Shown: positions 24,913 to 34,141, counted from the stretch's first letter. The stretch: 54,313 nucleotides of DNA from Streptomyces spiroverticillatus (GCA_014650415.1 BMUX01000030.1:1-54313), one strand, 5' to 3'. Notes: generated by a model from the sequence alone, not told the origin. A program made the numbers and translations.

Positions 24913-26470
24913 CACCCATCAGCGCCCGGACGCCAACGGGCATCCTCCGGCAATGGATCGCGACGCGATCGCCCACCTGCTCACCGGGCGCATCCAGCAG
25001 CGGTCCGTGCCCCGTCCGAAGCCCTCTGCCGGGCTGGTACCGGCGCCTTCCCCACAGGCGCCGCCGACCGGGACGGATCCGGCGGCGGTGCCGCGGCTGG
25101 CCGATCTTCCCGGGGAGCTGCCGGTGGCGTGGGAGGTGATCGAGGAGCTGCAGGTAAAGGTGTCCGCCGAGCTGAGCAGCCGGGATGCCCAGCGGCTGCT
25201 GGAGGAGGAGGACCGGCGGGCGCTGGCCCGCTCCCTGACCACCAGTGCGGTCGCGGACTGGGCCGCCCTGCACGCGCAGGGGCACACCCCGCTGAGTGCC
25301 GAGCAGGAAGCGGCGGTCCGCCATGCGGTGTTCGACGCCATGTACCGGGGCGGGCGTCTGCAGTCGCTGCTCGACGAGGAGGGCGTCGAGGACGTGATGG
25401 TGGACGGGACGACCGCGTCGGTGGAGTACAACCACCGTCCGCGGCGCACCGTGGAGCGGGTCGCCGACTCGCACCAGGAGCTGATCACGTGGGTGAACCG
25501 GATGGCGCAGCTGTCCGGGCACGGGGAGCGGGCGCTGTCCCAGGCCACCCCGAGCGTGGGCTTCCGGATGCCGGACGGGTCCCGGGTGACGGCGAGCCTG
25601 CTCACCACCCGTCCCTCGGTGGTCATCCGTAAGCACAACACCCGCCAGCACGGCATCGAAGCCCTTCTGCAGTGGGGTTCCATCAACCCGTTGCTGGAGC
25701 GCTTCTTGGTGGCTGCGGTGCGGGCCCGGATGAACATCCTGGTCGTCGGGGACATGGGGGCGGGCAAGACGTCGCTGCTGCGGGCGCTCGGGCGGGAGAT
25801 CCCCGTCGAGGAGCGGCTGGTGACGCTGGAGTCTGACCGCGAGCTCTACCTGGATGAGCCCGGTCCCAAGGGGCCGCTCACGTTCGCTTTCGAGGCGAGG
25901 CAGTCCAACGGCGAGCGCAGCGGCAACAACCAGCTGGCCGGCGAGGTGACGCTTACCGACATCTTCGAGACGGCGCTGCGCTACAACGCGACCCGGGTGA
26001 TTGTGGGCGAGGTCCGCGGCAGGGAGATCCTGCCGATGCTCAAGGCGATGTCGGCGAGCGGGTCGGGGTCGATGTGCACGATGCACGTACGGCGCCCGCA
26101 CGCCATCGTCAGCCGCCTGGTCCAGCTGTGCACCGAGGCCGGCATGGCCTCGGAGTCCGCGCACCACCTGATCGCCTCGTCGATCGACATGGTCGTCTAC
26201 CTCACCTACCGGGACGAGACAGCGCTCGGCGGCCGCAAGCACCGGTACGTCTCGCACATTTACGAGGTCCACGACGAGGTCGGCGAGGGCGGGCGCCCCG
26301 TGACGACGGACCTGTTCGCCCCCACCGAGAGCGAGCCGCGGGCGGTCTACCGCAACATGCCGTCCTTCATCGAGGACCTGGAGCTGACCGGGATCTTCCA
26401 CCGGCAGTGGCTCACCGACAACCCGCACGGCGCCTGGGGCGCCCCCCTGCAGACGGTGAGGCCCCGGTGA
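24905..26470 (+). CDS. CpaF/TadA-type pilus assembly ATPase
   Basis: The 521-residue protein has an N-terminal linker rich in Pro/Ala. An EDVMVDGTTASVEY segment is followed by the secretion-ATPase core: Walker A GDMGAGKTS (about 282-290), Asp-box residues, Walker B-like ATRVIVGEVRGREILPML and the His box MHVRRPHAIVSRL. CpaF/TadA hexamers drive Flp pilus assembly. GTG 24905 is used because it overlaps the TadZ-like stop; ATG 24953 is an alternative. The stop overlaps TadB. Confidence 0.88.
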   Translation: MADTHQRPDANGHPPAMDRDAIAHLLTGRIQQRSVPRPKPSAGLVPAPSPQAPPTGTDPAAVPRLADLPGELPVAWEVIEELQVKVSAELSSRDAQRLLEEEDRRALARSLTTSAVADWAALHAQGHTPLSAEQEAAVRHAVFDAMYRGGRLQSLLDEEGVEDVMVDGTTASVEYNHRPRRTVERVADSHQELITWVNRMAQLSGHGERALSQATPSVGFRMPDGSRVTASLLTTRPSVVIRKHNTRQHGIEALLQWGSINPLLERFLVAAVRARMNILVVGDMGAGKTSLLRALGREIPVEERLVTLESDRELYLDEPGPKGPLTFAFEARQSNGERSGNNQLAGEVTLTDIFETALRYNATRVIVGEVRGREILPMLKAMSASGSGSMCTMHVRRPHAIVSRLVQLCTEAGMASESAHHLIASSIDMVVYLTYRDETALGGRKHRYVSHIYEVHDEVGEGGRPVTTDLFAPTESEPRAVYRNMPSFIEDLELTGIFHRQWLTDNPHGAWGAPLQTVRPR

Positions 26471-27381
26471 CCACCAACCAGCTCGCTCTCGTTGCCGCCG
26501 TGCTGGCGGTGCTGGCCGTCCTTGGGGTGGTCCAGACGGTCCGTGAGGTCCGCGGCCGGATCCCGGACCCGGCGAAGCCGCCGTCACGGTGGGCGGCCCG
26601 GCTGCGCCGCGCCCGGGCGGAACTGCCCGCCGCGTGGCAGGCCCGCTGGCGCCAGCTGGTGGCTGTGGCCGTCCTGGTCACGCTGGGCGTGTGGGCGTGG
26701 ACCGGCTGGCCGGTGCACGGGCTGCTCGCCGGGGCCACCGTGCTGGGGCTGCCGTTCGTCCTGCACCCGGGCGGGGCGGCCGCGGCACGGATCGAGCGCC
26801 TGGAGGCTTTGGGGCAGTGGCTCAACCACCTCGCCGGCATCCACACCGCCGGCATCTCGCTGTCCCAGACCATCCAGGCGTCCGCGAAGGCCGCCCCCGC
26901 CCCGATCGCGGTCAACGTCCGCGTGCTGGCCGAGCGGCTGCGCACCGGCGTGGACGCGCAGGAGGCGTTCGCCCGGCTGGCCGACGAGCTCGCCGACGGC
27001 GTCTCCGACCACGTGGTGCTCCTCTTCCAGTCCCATGCCGTCTACAAGGGCCGCGGGCTGGCCGATGCGCTGGAGGCACTCGCGGTGACCATCCATCAGC
27101 AGGCTGCGGACGCTCGGGACGTGGAGGCCGACCGGGCCAAGGTCCGCAAGTCCTCCCGGATGGTGTCCGTCGCGATCTGTGTGGTCGTCGTCGGCTGTCT
27201 CCTCAACGACGCCTGGTCCGCCTGGTACGGCTCGCCCGTCGGGCAGGCCGCGCTGGTGGTGTTGGGTGCGATGTTCGCGTGGACGCTGACCTGGCTGCGC
27301 CGCCTGGCCCGCACCCAGCCCGACCCGCGCCTGCTGGACCCGCTGCCCGCCGCGCCGCCTGCCCCGGGAGGGCTGCGATGA
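26467..27381 (+). CDS. TadB-like pilus assembly membrane protein
   Basis: The 304-residue protein has N-terminal membrane segments (LALVAAVLAVLAVLGVV and VAVAVLVTLGVWAW). The T2SSF-type cytosolic domain (RIERLEALGQWLNHLAGIHT...SHAVYKGRGLADAL) is followed by C-terminal segments (VAICVVVVGCLLND and LVVLGAMFAWTLTW). This is the TadB arrangement. It starts at GTG 26467 within the CpaF stop and overlaps TadC by four bases. Confidence 0.78.
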   Translation: MTTNQLALVAAVLAVLAVLGVVQTVREVRGRIPDPAKPPSRWAARLRRARAELPAAWQARWRQLVAVAVLVTLGVWAWTGWPVHGLLAGATVLGLPFVLHPGGAAAARIERLEALGQWLNHLAGIHTAGISLSQTIQASAKAAPAPIAVNVRVLAERLRTGVDAQEAFARLADELADGVSDHVVLLFQSHAVYKGRGLADALEALAVTIHQQAADARDVEADRAKVRKSSRMVSVAICVVVVGCLLNDAWSAWYGSPVGQAALVVLGAMFAWTLTWLRRLARTQPDPRLLDPLPAAPPAPGGLR

Positions 27382-28271
27382 TCCCCATGGAAGCGGTGCT
27401 GCCCGCCGCCGGCGCCGGACTGATGATCGGGCTCGCCGTGAAGGCCGCCTGGCCGGCCCGCCCCGATCTCAACAGCATCCTCAACCGTCTCGACACCCCC
27501 GCCTCCACCCCCCTGGAGGCGCCGGGGCTGACCGGATCCTCAAACGCACTCGCCACCCGGGTCGGGGCCCGGCTGCTCGGCGAATTCGGCGGCCGGCTCA
27601 CCCTGCCCGTCAAGGACCTGAACCTGTTGCGGATCACCCCTGCCGAGCACCTCGGCAAGCGGTTCCTGTTCGCGCTGTACGGACTCCTGCTGCCCCAGCT
27701 GGTCCAGGCACTGCTCGCACTGGCCGGGGCGGCCCTGCCGATCGCGATGCCGACCGCCGTCTCGCTGGGCCTGGCCGTACTGCTGTGGCTGGCCCCGGCT
27801 CACGACGTGAAACGCGACGCGGCCGCCGCCCGGCTCATCGTGCGGCACGCCGCCGCGTCCTACCTGGAGCGCGTCGCGCTCGCCCGGCTCGCCAACAGCG
27901 GTGCCGCCCAGGCGTTGACCCGCACCGCCGAGGTCGGCGACGGGTGGATCTTCGTGAGGATGCGGCAGGTCTTCGACCAGGCCGAGCTTTCCGGCATGAC
28001 GCCCTGGGACGCCCTGCGCCAGCTCGGCGAGGAACTCGACATCCCCGAACTGACCCGGCCCGCCGACACCCTGGCGCTGGCCGGGGATGGCGCCGCCGTC
28101 TACACCACCCTGCAGGCCCAGGCCCGCCAGCTCCGCAAGGCGCTGCTGTCCGACACCAAGGCCGAGGCCAACGCGGCCAGCGAAACGATGGTGCTGCCGG
28201 TGACCTTCGGCGTCATCCTCATGCTCGCCTTCGTCATGATCCCCGTCGTCAACACCATCCTCGCCAGCTGA
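27378..28271 (+). CDS. TadC-like pilus assembly membrane protein
   Basis: The 297-residue protein pairs with TadB as the platform of the Tad machine. Membrane segments occur at about 95-140 (FALYGLLLPQLVQALLALAG and LGLAVLLWLAP) and at the end (TFGVILMLAFVMIPVVNTIL). The conserved cytosolic region includes MTPWDALRQLGEEL and LRKALLSDTKAEANAASETM. The first membrane segment near the N-terminus is short. ATG 27378 overlaps the TadB stop. Confidence 0.78.
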   Translation: MIPMEAVLPAAGAGLMIGLAVKAAWPARPDLNSILNRLDTPASTPLEAPGLTGSSNALATRVGARLLGEFGGRLTLPVKDLNLLRITPAEHLGKRFLFALYGLLLPQLVQALLALAGAALPIAMPTAVSLGLAVLLWLAPAHDVKRDAAAARLIVRHAAASYLERVALARLANSGAAQALTRTAEVGDGWIFVRMRQVFDQAELSGMTPWDALRQLGEELDIPELTRPADTLALAGDGAAVYTTLQAQARQLRKALLSDTKAEANAASETMVLPVTFGVILMLAFVMIPVVNTILAS

Positions 28272-28296
28272 CCCACCCCTTTCCAAGGAGAACCCT

Positions 28297-28488
28297 GTGA
28301 TGGACCTTCAGACGCTGACCCTGCTGCTCCGCGCCCGCTGGACGCAGCTGCGCACCGCCGGGGACAGGGGGGCAACCTCCACCGAGATCGCCGTCATCGC
28401 CGGCGCCCTCCTGCTGGGCGCGGGCGCCGTCGTCGTCGCGATCCGCACCAAACTCCTGGAGAAGATCGGCATCATCCAGGGCGGCTGA
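28297..28488 (+). CDS. Flp-like pilin, 63 aa
   Basis: The short basic N-terminus is followed by GDRGATSTEIAVIAGALLLGAG, a class III prepilin site (cleavage after Gly, Glu at +5) and hydrophobic pilin helix, and a small tail with KLLEKIGIIQGG. This is the major-subunit type for a Flp/Tad pilus. GTG 28297 follows AAGGAG with a 6-bp gap; ATG 28300 is an equally possible start. No prepilin peptidase gene is in the window, so a host enzyme must process it. Confidence 0.78.
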   Translation: MMDLQTLTLLLRARWTQLRTAGDRGATSTEIAVIAGALLLGAGAVVVAIRTKLLEKIGIIQGG

Positions 28489-28525
28489 ACAACCCCTCCG
28501 GCCCAAAGATCAAGAAGGGAGAGCG

Positions 28526-28951
28526 GTGCGCCCGCACCTCAGGAAGCGGCACCTGTCCGGCATACGGCGAAAGGACCGCCGAGTGCAGGACCGGGGGGTG
28601 GCCAGTGTGGAGTTCGCGATCCTGGCCGTGGTGGTGCTCATGCTCGTCTTCACCGCCATCCAGGTCGGCCTCTACCACCACGCCCGCAAGGTCGCCCAGT
28701 CCGCCGCCCGGCAAGGCGTCGAAAGCGGACGGCAGTTCGGCGCCACGGCCGGCGACGGGACCGCTCAGGCCCAGCAGTTCCTGGCCCGCTTCGGAGACTC
28801 GGTACGCGGCGCTCAGGTGACCGCCGACGGCAGTACGGCCGAGCAGGTGCGCATCACCGTCACCGGCACCGTGGCCACCCTCGTCCCCGGCCTGGAGCTG
28901 TCCGTCGTCCAGCACGCGCAGGGCCCAGTCGAGAGGTGGACCCAGCCATGA
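28526..28951 (+). CDS. TadE-like pseudopilin
   Basis: The 141-residue protein has a basic leader (RPHLRKRHLSGIRRKDRR) and the site DRGVASVEFAILAVVVLMLV with Glu at +5 after Gly. One hydrophobic helix follows, then a soluble domain (YHHARKVAQSAARQGVESGR). This is the TadE plan. It starts at GTG 28526 after GGGAGAG and overlaps the next gene by four bases. Confidence 0.75.
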   Translation: MRPHLRKRHLSGIRRKDRRVQDRGVASVEFAILAVVVLMLVFTAIQVGLYHHARKVAQSAARQGVESGRQFGATAGDGTAQAQQFLARFGDSVRGAQVTADGSTAEQVRITVTGTVATLVPGLELSVVQHAQGPVERWTQP

Positions 28952-29391
28952 TGCGCACACCCGCGGGCACCCGTGACCGGGGCAGCATGGCGCTGGAGAC
29001 GGCCGTCCTGGCACCGGTACTGATCGCCGTGCTCGGCCTGATGATCGCGTTCGGGCGGATCGTGGACGCCGACGGCGCTGTCGACGGCGCCGCCCGCGCC
29101 GCCGCCCGGGCCGCCTCACTGGAGTACGACGCCGCCACCGCACAGGCCGCGGCGCAGACGGCGGTGACCCGCAGTCTGCAGGGCGAGGGCATCACCTGCA
29201 CCGCCAGCAGCATCGAGGTGGACACGGCGGGCTATGCCGCTGACCTCGGCCAGGATGCCCAGGTCACCGCGACCGTCGCGTGCACCGCCGCTCTCGCCGA
29301 CATCGGACTGCCCGGGCTGCCCGGCTCCAAGACGTTGACCGCGACTTGGACCAGCCCCCTCGACACCTTCCGCGGAAGGCCCAAACCATGA
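28948..29391 (+). CDS. TadE/TadF-like pseudopilin
   Basis: The 147-residue protein has DRGSMALETAVLAPVLIAVL near its start, again Gly followed by Glu at +5 and a single hydrophobic helix, then a soluble Ala-rich domain with one Cys pair (ITCTAS...VACTAA). It overlaps the TadE-like gene and the next gene by four bases each. Minor pilin or pilus-tip component is the expected role. Confidence 0.72.
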   Translation: MMRTPAGTRDRGSMALETAVLAPVLIAVLGLMIAFGRIVDADGAVDGAARAAARAASLEYDAATAQAAAQTAVTRSLQGEGITCTASSIEVDTAGYAADLGQDAQVTATVACTAALADIGLPGLPGSKTLTATWTSPLDTFRGRPKP

Positions 29392-29852
29392 CCAGAGAAG
29401 TCCTGAGGCCCGGGCCGCACCACGGTCTGCGGGCCGGACGTCGGCGAACCGGGGACCGCGGGTCGATGTCGCTGTTCTTCGCCGTGGCCACCATCGGCGT
29501 CCTGACGGTCATGGGCCTGCTCGTGGACGGGGGCGGGGCCCTGAACGCAGGCAACCGGGCCACGTCCCTGGCACAGGAAGCCGCCCGCGCCGCCGGCCAG
29601 CAACTCGACCCGGCCCAAGCGGTCCAGGGCACCGCGATCACCGTCGACCCCGACGCCGCAGCCGGTGCCGCACGCGACTACCTCGCCGCGGCGAACCTCC
29701 AGGGCGACGTCACCGTCAACGACGGCGGACAGACCCTCACCGTCACCGTGCACGACACCTACACCACCGTCTTCGGCGCCCTGGTCGGCCTCGCCACCAT
29801 CAACGTGACCGGCACCGCCGACGCCCACCTGCAGACCCAAGCTGGAGGATGA
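29388..29852 (+). CDS. TadG-like pilin-type protein
   Basis: The 154-residue protein has DRGSMSLFFAVATIGVLTVM, a pilin-like segment in which the +5 Glu is missing. A soluble part follows (GGALNAGNRATSLAQEAARA), related to the N-terminal part of TadG/Flp_N proteins but lacking the usual long vWA domain. It overlaps its upstream neighbour, and a 6-bp gap separates it from the LysM-BTAD gene. Confidence 0.68.
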   Translation: MTREVLRPGPHHGLRAGRRRTGDRGSMSLFFAVATIGVLTVMGLLVDGGGALNAGNRATSLAQEAARAAGQQLDPAQAVQGTAITVDPDAAAGAARDYLAAANLQGDVTVNDGGQTLTVTVHDTYTTVFGALVGLATINVTGTADAHLQTQAGG

Positions 29853-29858
29853 GCCGCC

Positions 29859-32800
29859 ATGGCCCCCCGCACCCCCAGGCCCCTGCGCGCCCTGACCGCT
29901 TCCCTGCGCGCCGTCTGCGGGCTCGCCGTGCTGGCAGCCCTGGTGGGCGGCGTCCCCTACGTGCTGCTCGCGGTGGGCCACCAGCCCACCGAACTCACCG
30001 GCGGATGGCAGATGCTGGTCCGCCAGGACGACGGCACCCTCTTCCTCGTCGTGCTCACCCTGATCGGCTGGGCGGCCTGGGCACTGTTCGCCCTCTCCGT
30101 CCTGGTCGAGATCGTCGCGGTCGTACGCCGCCGCTCCACGCCCCGGATCAAGGGACTGGGCGGCATGCAGTCCCTGGCCGGCTTCCTCGTCGGCGCGATC
30201 CTGGTGCTGGCCCCCACCGCCGCCTCCGCCGCGACCGCCACACCGGCCGCCGCCGTCACCCAGTCCCTGAACCACGACACCGCCGAAACAGCCGCTGCTC
30301 CCGCCGCCTCGGTGACACGGGCCACCGCCACGCTCCGGCACACGGTCACCTCGCCCACCGAATCACCCTGGGACCTGGCCGAACGCTTCCTCGGCAACGG
30401 GCAGCGCTGGAAGGACCTCGCCGCCCTCAACCCCGAGGTGCCCGCACTCGCCGCCGGTGACGCCTACGTACCCCAGGGCACCGTCATCGCCCTGCCCGCC
30501 GACGCCCGCACCGACGCACCGTCCTCCCCGCCCGCCCAGGCGTCCACCACCACGGTGAGCGCCCCCCAGAGTGCTGCGGGCACCTCCCGCACCCCCGCGC
30601 CGGCCCGCGCCCCGCAGGCGGACAACGGCCGGGCAGGGGAGGCGTACGTCGTCCAGCCGGGCGACCACCTCGCGAAGATCGCCCACGAACGGCTCGGTGA
30701 CGCCGACCGGTGGCCCGAGCTGTACGAAGCCAACAAGGGCGAGAAGCAGCCGTACGGGCACCACTTCGAAAACCCGGACCTGATCTACCCCGGGCAGCAG
30801 ATCGACCTCCCCGCGGGAGCGACCGCAGTCCCCCCGGTCTCTCCCGAGGCGGAGAAGAAGCCGACGCCGAAGCCGACGCAGCCGACGGACCCCGCACCGG
30901 CTCCGCCCGCGCCTTCGGCCTCCGGCGGGCCCACGTCCGGGACGGACCAGGGGAAGGGCACTGGGGGTGCGGACCGGCAGCAGGAACGCGACCGGGCAGC
31001 AACGCCGAAGACCCCGCCGCCCACCGCTACGCCGGCATCACCGGTCCCGCCCCAGAAGTCGGACTCCCCGGAGCAGACCCGCCCGCCGCAGCAGGCGGGT
31101 ACGCCGACGCCGTCAGCCAGTTCCGCAGGAGCGCCGTCGGAGCAGACCGGCTCGGAGACCGGGCAGACGGTCGCGGCGATCGGGCTGGCCGCGAGCGGGG
31201 CCGTGGCGGCCGCGCTCGTGGGCACGCTCGCCTCCCGCCGCCTGCTCCAGCGCCGCAAGCTGCGGCGCGGCCGGAAGATCGTCATGCCGCAGGGGCGGCC
31301 CGCCGCCACCGAGGTGCTGCTGCGCAGCGTGGACGCGTCGTACGAACTCCAGTTGCTGGACGCGATGGTGCGCACCCTCGGTACCCATCTCGCCGAGCAG
31401 GAGCGGGTGCTGCCCGCGCTGGCAGCCGTCCGGCTCGGGGAGCAGGGCGCCCTGCTCTACCTGGAAGAGCCAGCCGAGCCAGCCGCCCCGTTCACGGCGC
31501 TCGACGAGGAGGGGCTCCAGTGGTGGTGCCCGATCGACAGCGAGCAGCTCCTCGACGAGGACGAGCTGCGGGAAATCGACCCGCCGTATCCGGCGCTGGT
31601 GCCGCTGGGTGACGACACGCAGGGCGGGATCGTCCTGGTCGACCTGGAACGCATCGGGGTGCTGCACCTGGTCGGCGGAATGCGCCAGCAGATCCTGCGC
31701 ACCCTGGCCATCGCGCTCGCGCTATCGCCGCTCGGCGGCCAGCTCGAGCTGGCCGTCGCCGGGGAGGACACCGCACCCGGGCTGACCATGCTGGACCCTG
31801 AGCGGGTCCTGGCCCACGGAGACCTGCCGGGCGCCGTACGGGCACTGGCGGCCCATCAGGCCGAACAGCAGCAGGTCCTGGAAGGCTGCGCGCTCGGCGG
31901 GCTGGCTGCCGCACGCCTGGATGGCGAGGTCGGGGAGCTCTGGCCGATGGTGCTGCTCACCGATCTCGACACCTGCCCCGGCGCCGAAGACCGTGACGCT
32001 CTGCGCCAGGTGGTGGGCGTCGAGCCGGGCACGGCGCTGGCGGTCCTCACCAGTACCGGTGCAGTGCCCGCCGAGGACGACGAGGGGTGGGTAGTGGACA
32101 CCGACGCCGCCGAGGTGACGGTGCCGGGCACCGACGTGCGCTGCGTGCTGTCGGCGTGCTCGGACGAGGAGTACGCCGACGTCATCGACCTCGTCCTCGT
32201 CTCCAGCCTCGGCGACGAGGACGATCACGCCGCGCCTGCAACCTCCGCCCCCGCCCCTGCACCGCGGGACGCCGGGGTGACCGCACCGCCCGGGTCCGCA
32301 GCGCCTTCGTCCGGCGGGCCCTCGGAACCTGCGGGGCCTACCCGCCTTCCTCTCCCGGCAAGCAGTAGTCCGCTGGCAGCCCTCGCTGACCTCGACGATG
32401 ACCCCGACGGCGAACCCATCGGCGGGACGACGCCCGTCTCCGGCCCGGCGCCTTCGCTCCCCGCACCGACCAAGCCCGTGCCCGGATCAGCAGAAGAGAC
32501 ACCGGCTCCCGCTCCCCCGCCGGCCACGGGCACGGCCCCTTTGCCCGGCGCGTCCCCGGCTGCGGCGGCCAGCCCGTCAGAGATCGTGATTCCTTCGCTG
32601 GTCCCCGTGTCACGGGTCAGCGCCCGTATCCCCGCCGGCCAACCCGCCGCCCCCTTCTCTCCGTTGGGAACGACGGTGCTGTCTGATGAGGTACCGGAGG
32701 TTCCTGACGGGCCGTATGTCCAGGTCCTTGGACAGGTGGCCCTGGACGGCGCCCAGGGCTCCATCCCCACCGGCCGCCGCACCACAGCCCTGGAGTTCGC

Positions 32801-33449
32801 CGTCTGGCTGGCCCTGCACCCGGGGGCCGACCGCCACCAGATCAATGAACTCCTCGCCCCCGGCGGCGGCCAGATGAGCCGCGACACCCGCAACTCCCGT
32901 ACGACCGATGTCCGCCGCTGGCTCGGCACCAGTCCCGAAGGCGACCCCTACCTGCCGCATCTCAACCACCAGCCCGACCGGCTCCTGCGGCTCACCGGTG
33001 TGGCATGTGACTGGGACCTCTTCCAGCAGCACGCCGGCCACGGCCACCAGGACCCCGGCCCGCACGGAACCCGACTCCTGCACCAGGCCCTGTGCCTCGT
33101 GCGCGGCCGCCCCTTCTCCGGTGTGCCGCCGCGCCGCTACCAGTGGGCCGCAGCACTCACCGAAGAAATGATCAAGAAGATCGTGCATGTCGCGCAGGAC
33201 CTCGCCGAACGCCACCTGGCCGCTGGTGACGGACGCAGCGCGCTGTGGGCGGCGACTCGAGGTCTGGACATCGCCCGCGAGGTCGAGGTGCTGTGGCGGT
33301 GCCGCTTCCGCGCCCTCGCCCTGCTCGGCCAGCACCGCGAACTGGAAAACGCCGTACAGGCGCTGGAGGCGTTCCTGCTCGAACTCGGCTGCGCGATGGA
33401 AGAGGAAACTGTCGAACTCCTCCAACAGCTCCAGCCCAGTCACCACTGA
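29859..33449 (+). CDS. LysM and BTAD-like domain membrane protein, 1196 aa
   Basis: Three membrane segments lie within residues 10-125 (for example LFLVVLTLIGWAAWALFAL). A degenerate LysM-like repeat (about 161-215) and a clear LysM (about 263-318, YVVQPGDHLAKIAHERLGDA) follow. After a Pro/Thr/Ser-rich linker a further membrane segment (VAAIGLAASGAVAAALVGTL) leads into a large cytosolic part. It ends in an OmpR-like plus BTAD-like region (about 950-1190: RRTTALEFAVWLALHPG...TTDVRRWLG...ALCLVRGRPFSGV). It is therefore built to bind wall outside and sense or regulate inside. It ends the Tad operon. The family is seen beside Tad genes in actinobacteria; whether it binds DNA is not shown. Confidence 0.75.
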   Translation: MAPRTPRPLRALTASLRAVCGLAVLAALVGGVPYVLLAVGHQPTELTGGWQMLVRQDDGTLFLVVLTLIGWAAWALFALSVLVEIVAVVRRRSTPRIKGLGGMQSLAGFLVGAILVLAPTAASAATATPAAAVTQSLNHDTAETAAAPAASVTRATATLRHTVTSPTESPWDLAERFLGNGQRWKDLAALNPEVPALAAGDAYVPQGTVIALPADARTDAPSSPPAQASTTTVSAPQSAAGTSRTPAPARAPQADNGRAGEAYVVQPGDHLAKIAHERLGDADRWPELYEANKGEKQPYGHHFENPDLIYPGQQIDLPAGATAVPPVSPEAEKKPTPKPTQPTDPAPAPPAPSASGGPTSGTDQGKGTGGADRQQERDRAATPKTPPPTATPASPVPPQKSDSPEQTRPPQQAGTPTPSASSAGAPSEQTGSETGQTVAAIGLAASGAVAAALVGTLASRRLLQRRKLRRGRKIVMPQGRPAATEVLLRSVDASYELQLLDAMVRTLGTHLAEQERVLPALAAVRLGEQGALLYLEEPAEPAAPFTALDEEGLQWWCPIDSEQLLDEDELREIDPPYPALVPLGDDTQGGIVLVDLERIGVLHLVGGMRQQILRTLAIALALSPLGGQLELAVAGEDTAPGLTMLDPERVLAHGDLPGAVRALAAHQAEQQQVLEGCALGGLAAARLDGEVGELWPMVLLTDLDTCPGAEDRDALRQVVGVEPGTALAVLTSTGAVPAEDDEGWVVDTDAAEVTVPGTDVRCVLSACSDEEYADVIDLVLVSSLGDEDDHAAPATSAPAPAPRDAGVTAPPGSAAPSSGGPSEPAGPTRLPLPASSSPLAALADLDDDPDGEPIGGTTPVSGPAPSLPAPTKPVPGSAEETPAPAPPPATGTAPLPGASPAAAASPSEIVIPSLVPVSRVSARIPAGQPAAPFSPLGTTVLSDEVPEVPDGPYVQVLGQVALDGAQGSIPTGRRTTALEFAVWLALHPGADRHQINELLAPGGGQMSRDTRNSRTTDVRRWLGTSPEGDPYLPHLNHQPDRLLRLTGVACDWDLFQQHAGHGHQDPGPHGTRLLHQALCLVRGRPFSGVPPRRYQWAAALTEEMIKKIVHVAQDLAERHLAAGDGRSALWAATRGLDIAREVEVLWRCRFRALALLGQHRELENAVQALEAFLLELGCAMEEETVELLQQLQPSHH

Positions 33450-34141
33450 CCCCCGCAAGACATCGGCGGAGCCGGCGGGACGCCAGGGGGCGAACGTTTC
33501 GCCCGGCTCCACCCCGCTCCCCGGCCTTCCGTGTTGGCGCTCTCCCCGGCCGCAACCGGCTCGGCCAGCCGGGCTGGCCGCGCCGGATTCCCATTCGCCC
33601 CGTTGGAACAGCCACCAGTCCCGCCGCCGCCCCCGGCTCCCGGCTGAGGCCAGTTCGGCTGAGCGGTCGGGGCGTGCTGGAATTCCAACCCGCCCCAGCC
33701 CCGGCCTTGGTGCGGCGGGCCCGCACGCAGCCCGGTACCCGCAGGACGTCTGCTACAAGGCGGCACGCCGGGGCGGACACCCCCTGCGAGCGCTGACCGA
33801 AACACTGACCCGCATGCTGACCAAAACGCTAACCAAGTTGGAAAACAGCAGGTCACAGTCATGCTCCCCAAAGGGAAGGAGGGAACCGCGAACCCAGGGA
33901 CCAAGAATGAGGCCGATGGCGGCCGCAACGCGGGACCGGCCCCGGGCAGTTGATGAGGGCGTACGCGGGATCTGCGGTTCGCCAGGTGGAACACGGCACC
34001 GGGTGGACCGCAGGCCGGTTCCAACGGCGTTCCAGAGTTGGAATTCCAACGTGCTGCACGGAGCACGGGCCGACAACGGCTGGAATTCCAGCTGGCCGCG
34101 CGACCGCCGGCCGTGCAGGTTGGAACATGCGGACTGGAACG
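33450..34141. other. 690-bp non-coding stretch dense in short repeats
   Basis: No frame here is protein-like. The stretch holds CTGACC repeats (33792-33822), TTGGAAAACAGCAGGTCA (33838-33855) and three TGGAATTCCA palindromes. Half-sites GTTGGAAC/GGTTCCAAC also occur (near 33602, 33986, 34018, 34119, 34134). It separates the convergent Tad operon and DUF2637 gene, so it is not a simple promoter region. A replication, partition or transfer-related site is a reasonable guess. Confidence 0.5.

Noticed and set aside
23573..26587. 1004-codon minus-strand frame opposite the Tad genes
   Set aside because: Same reason; low-complexity Arg/Pro/His sequence, and the plus strand encodes CpaB-, TadZ- and CpaF-like proteins with intact motifs.
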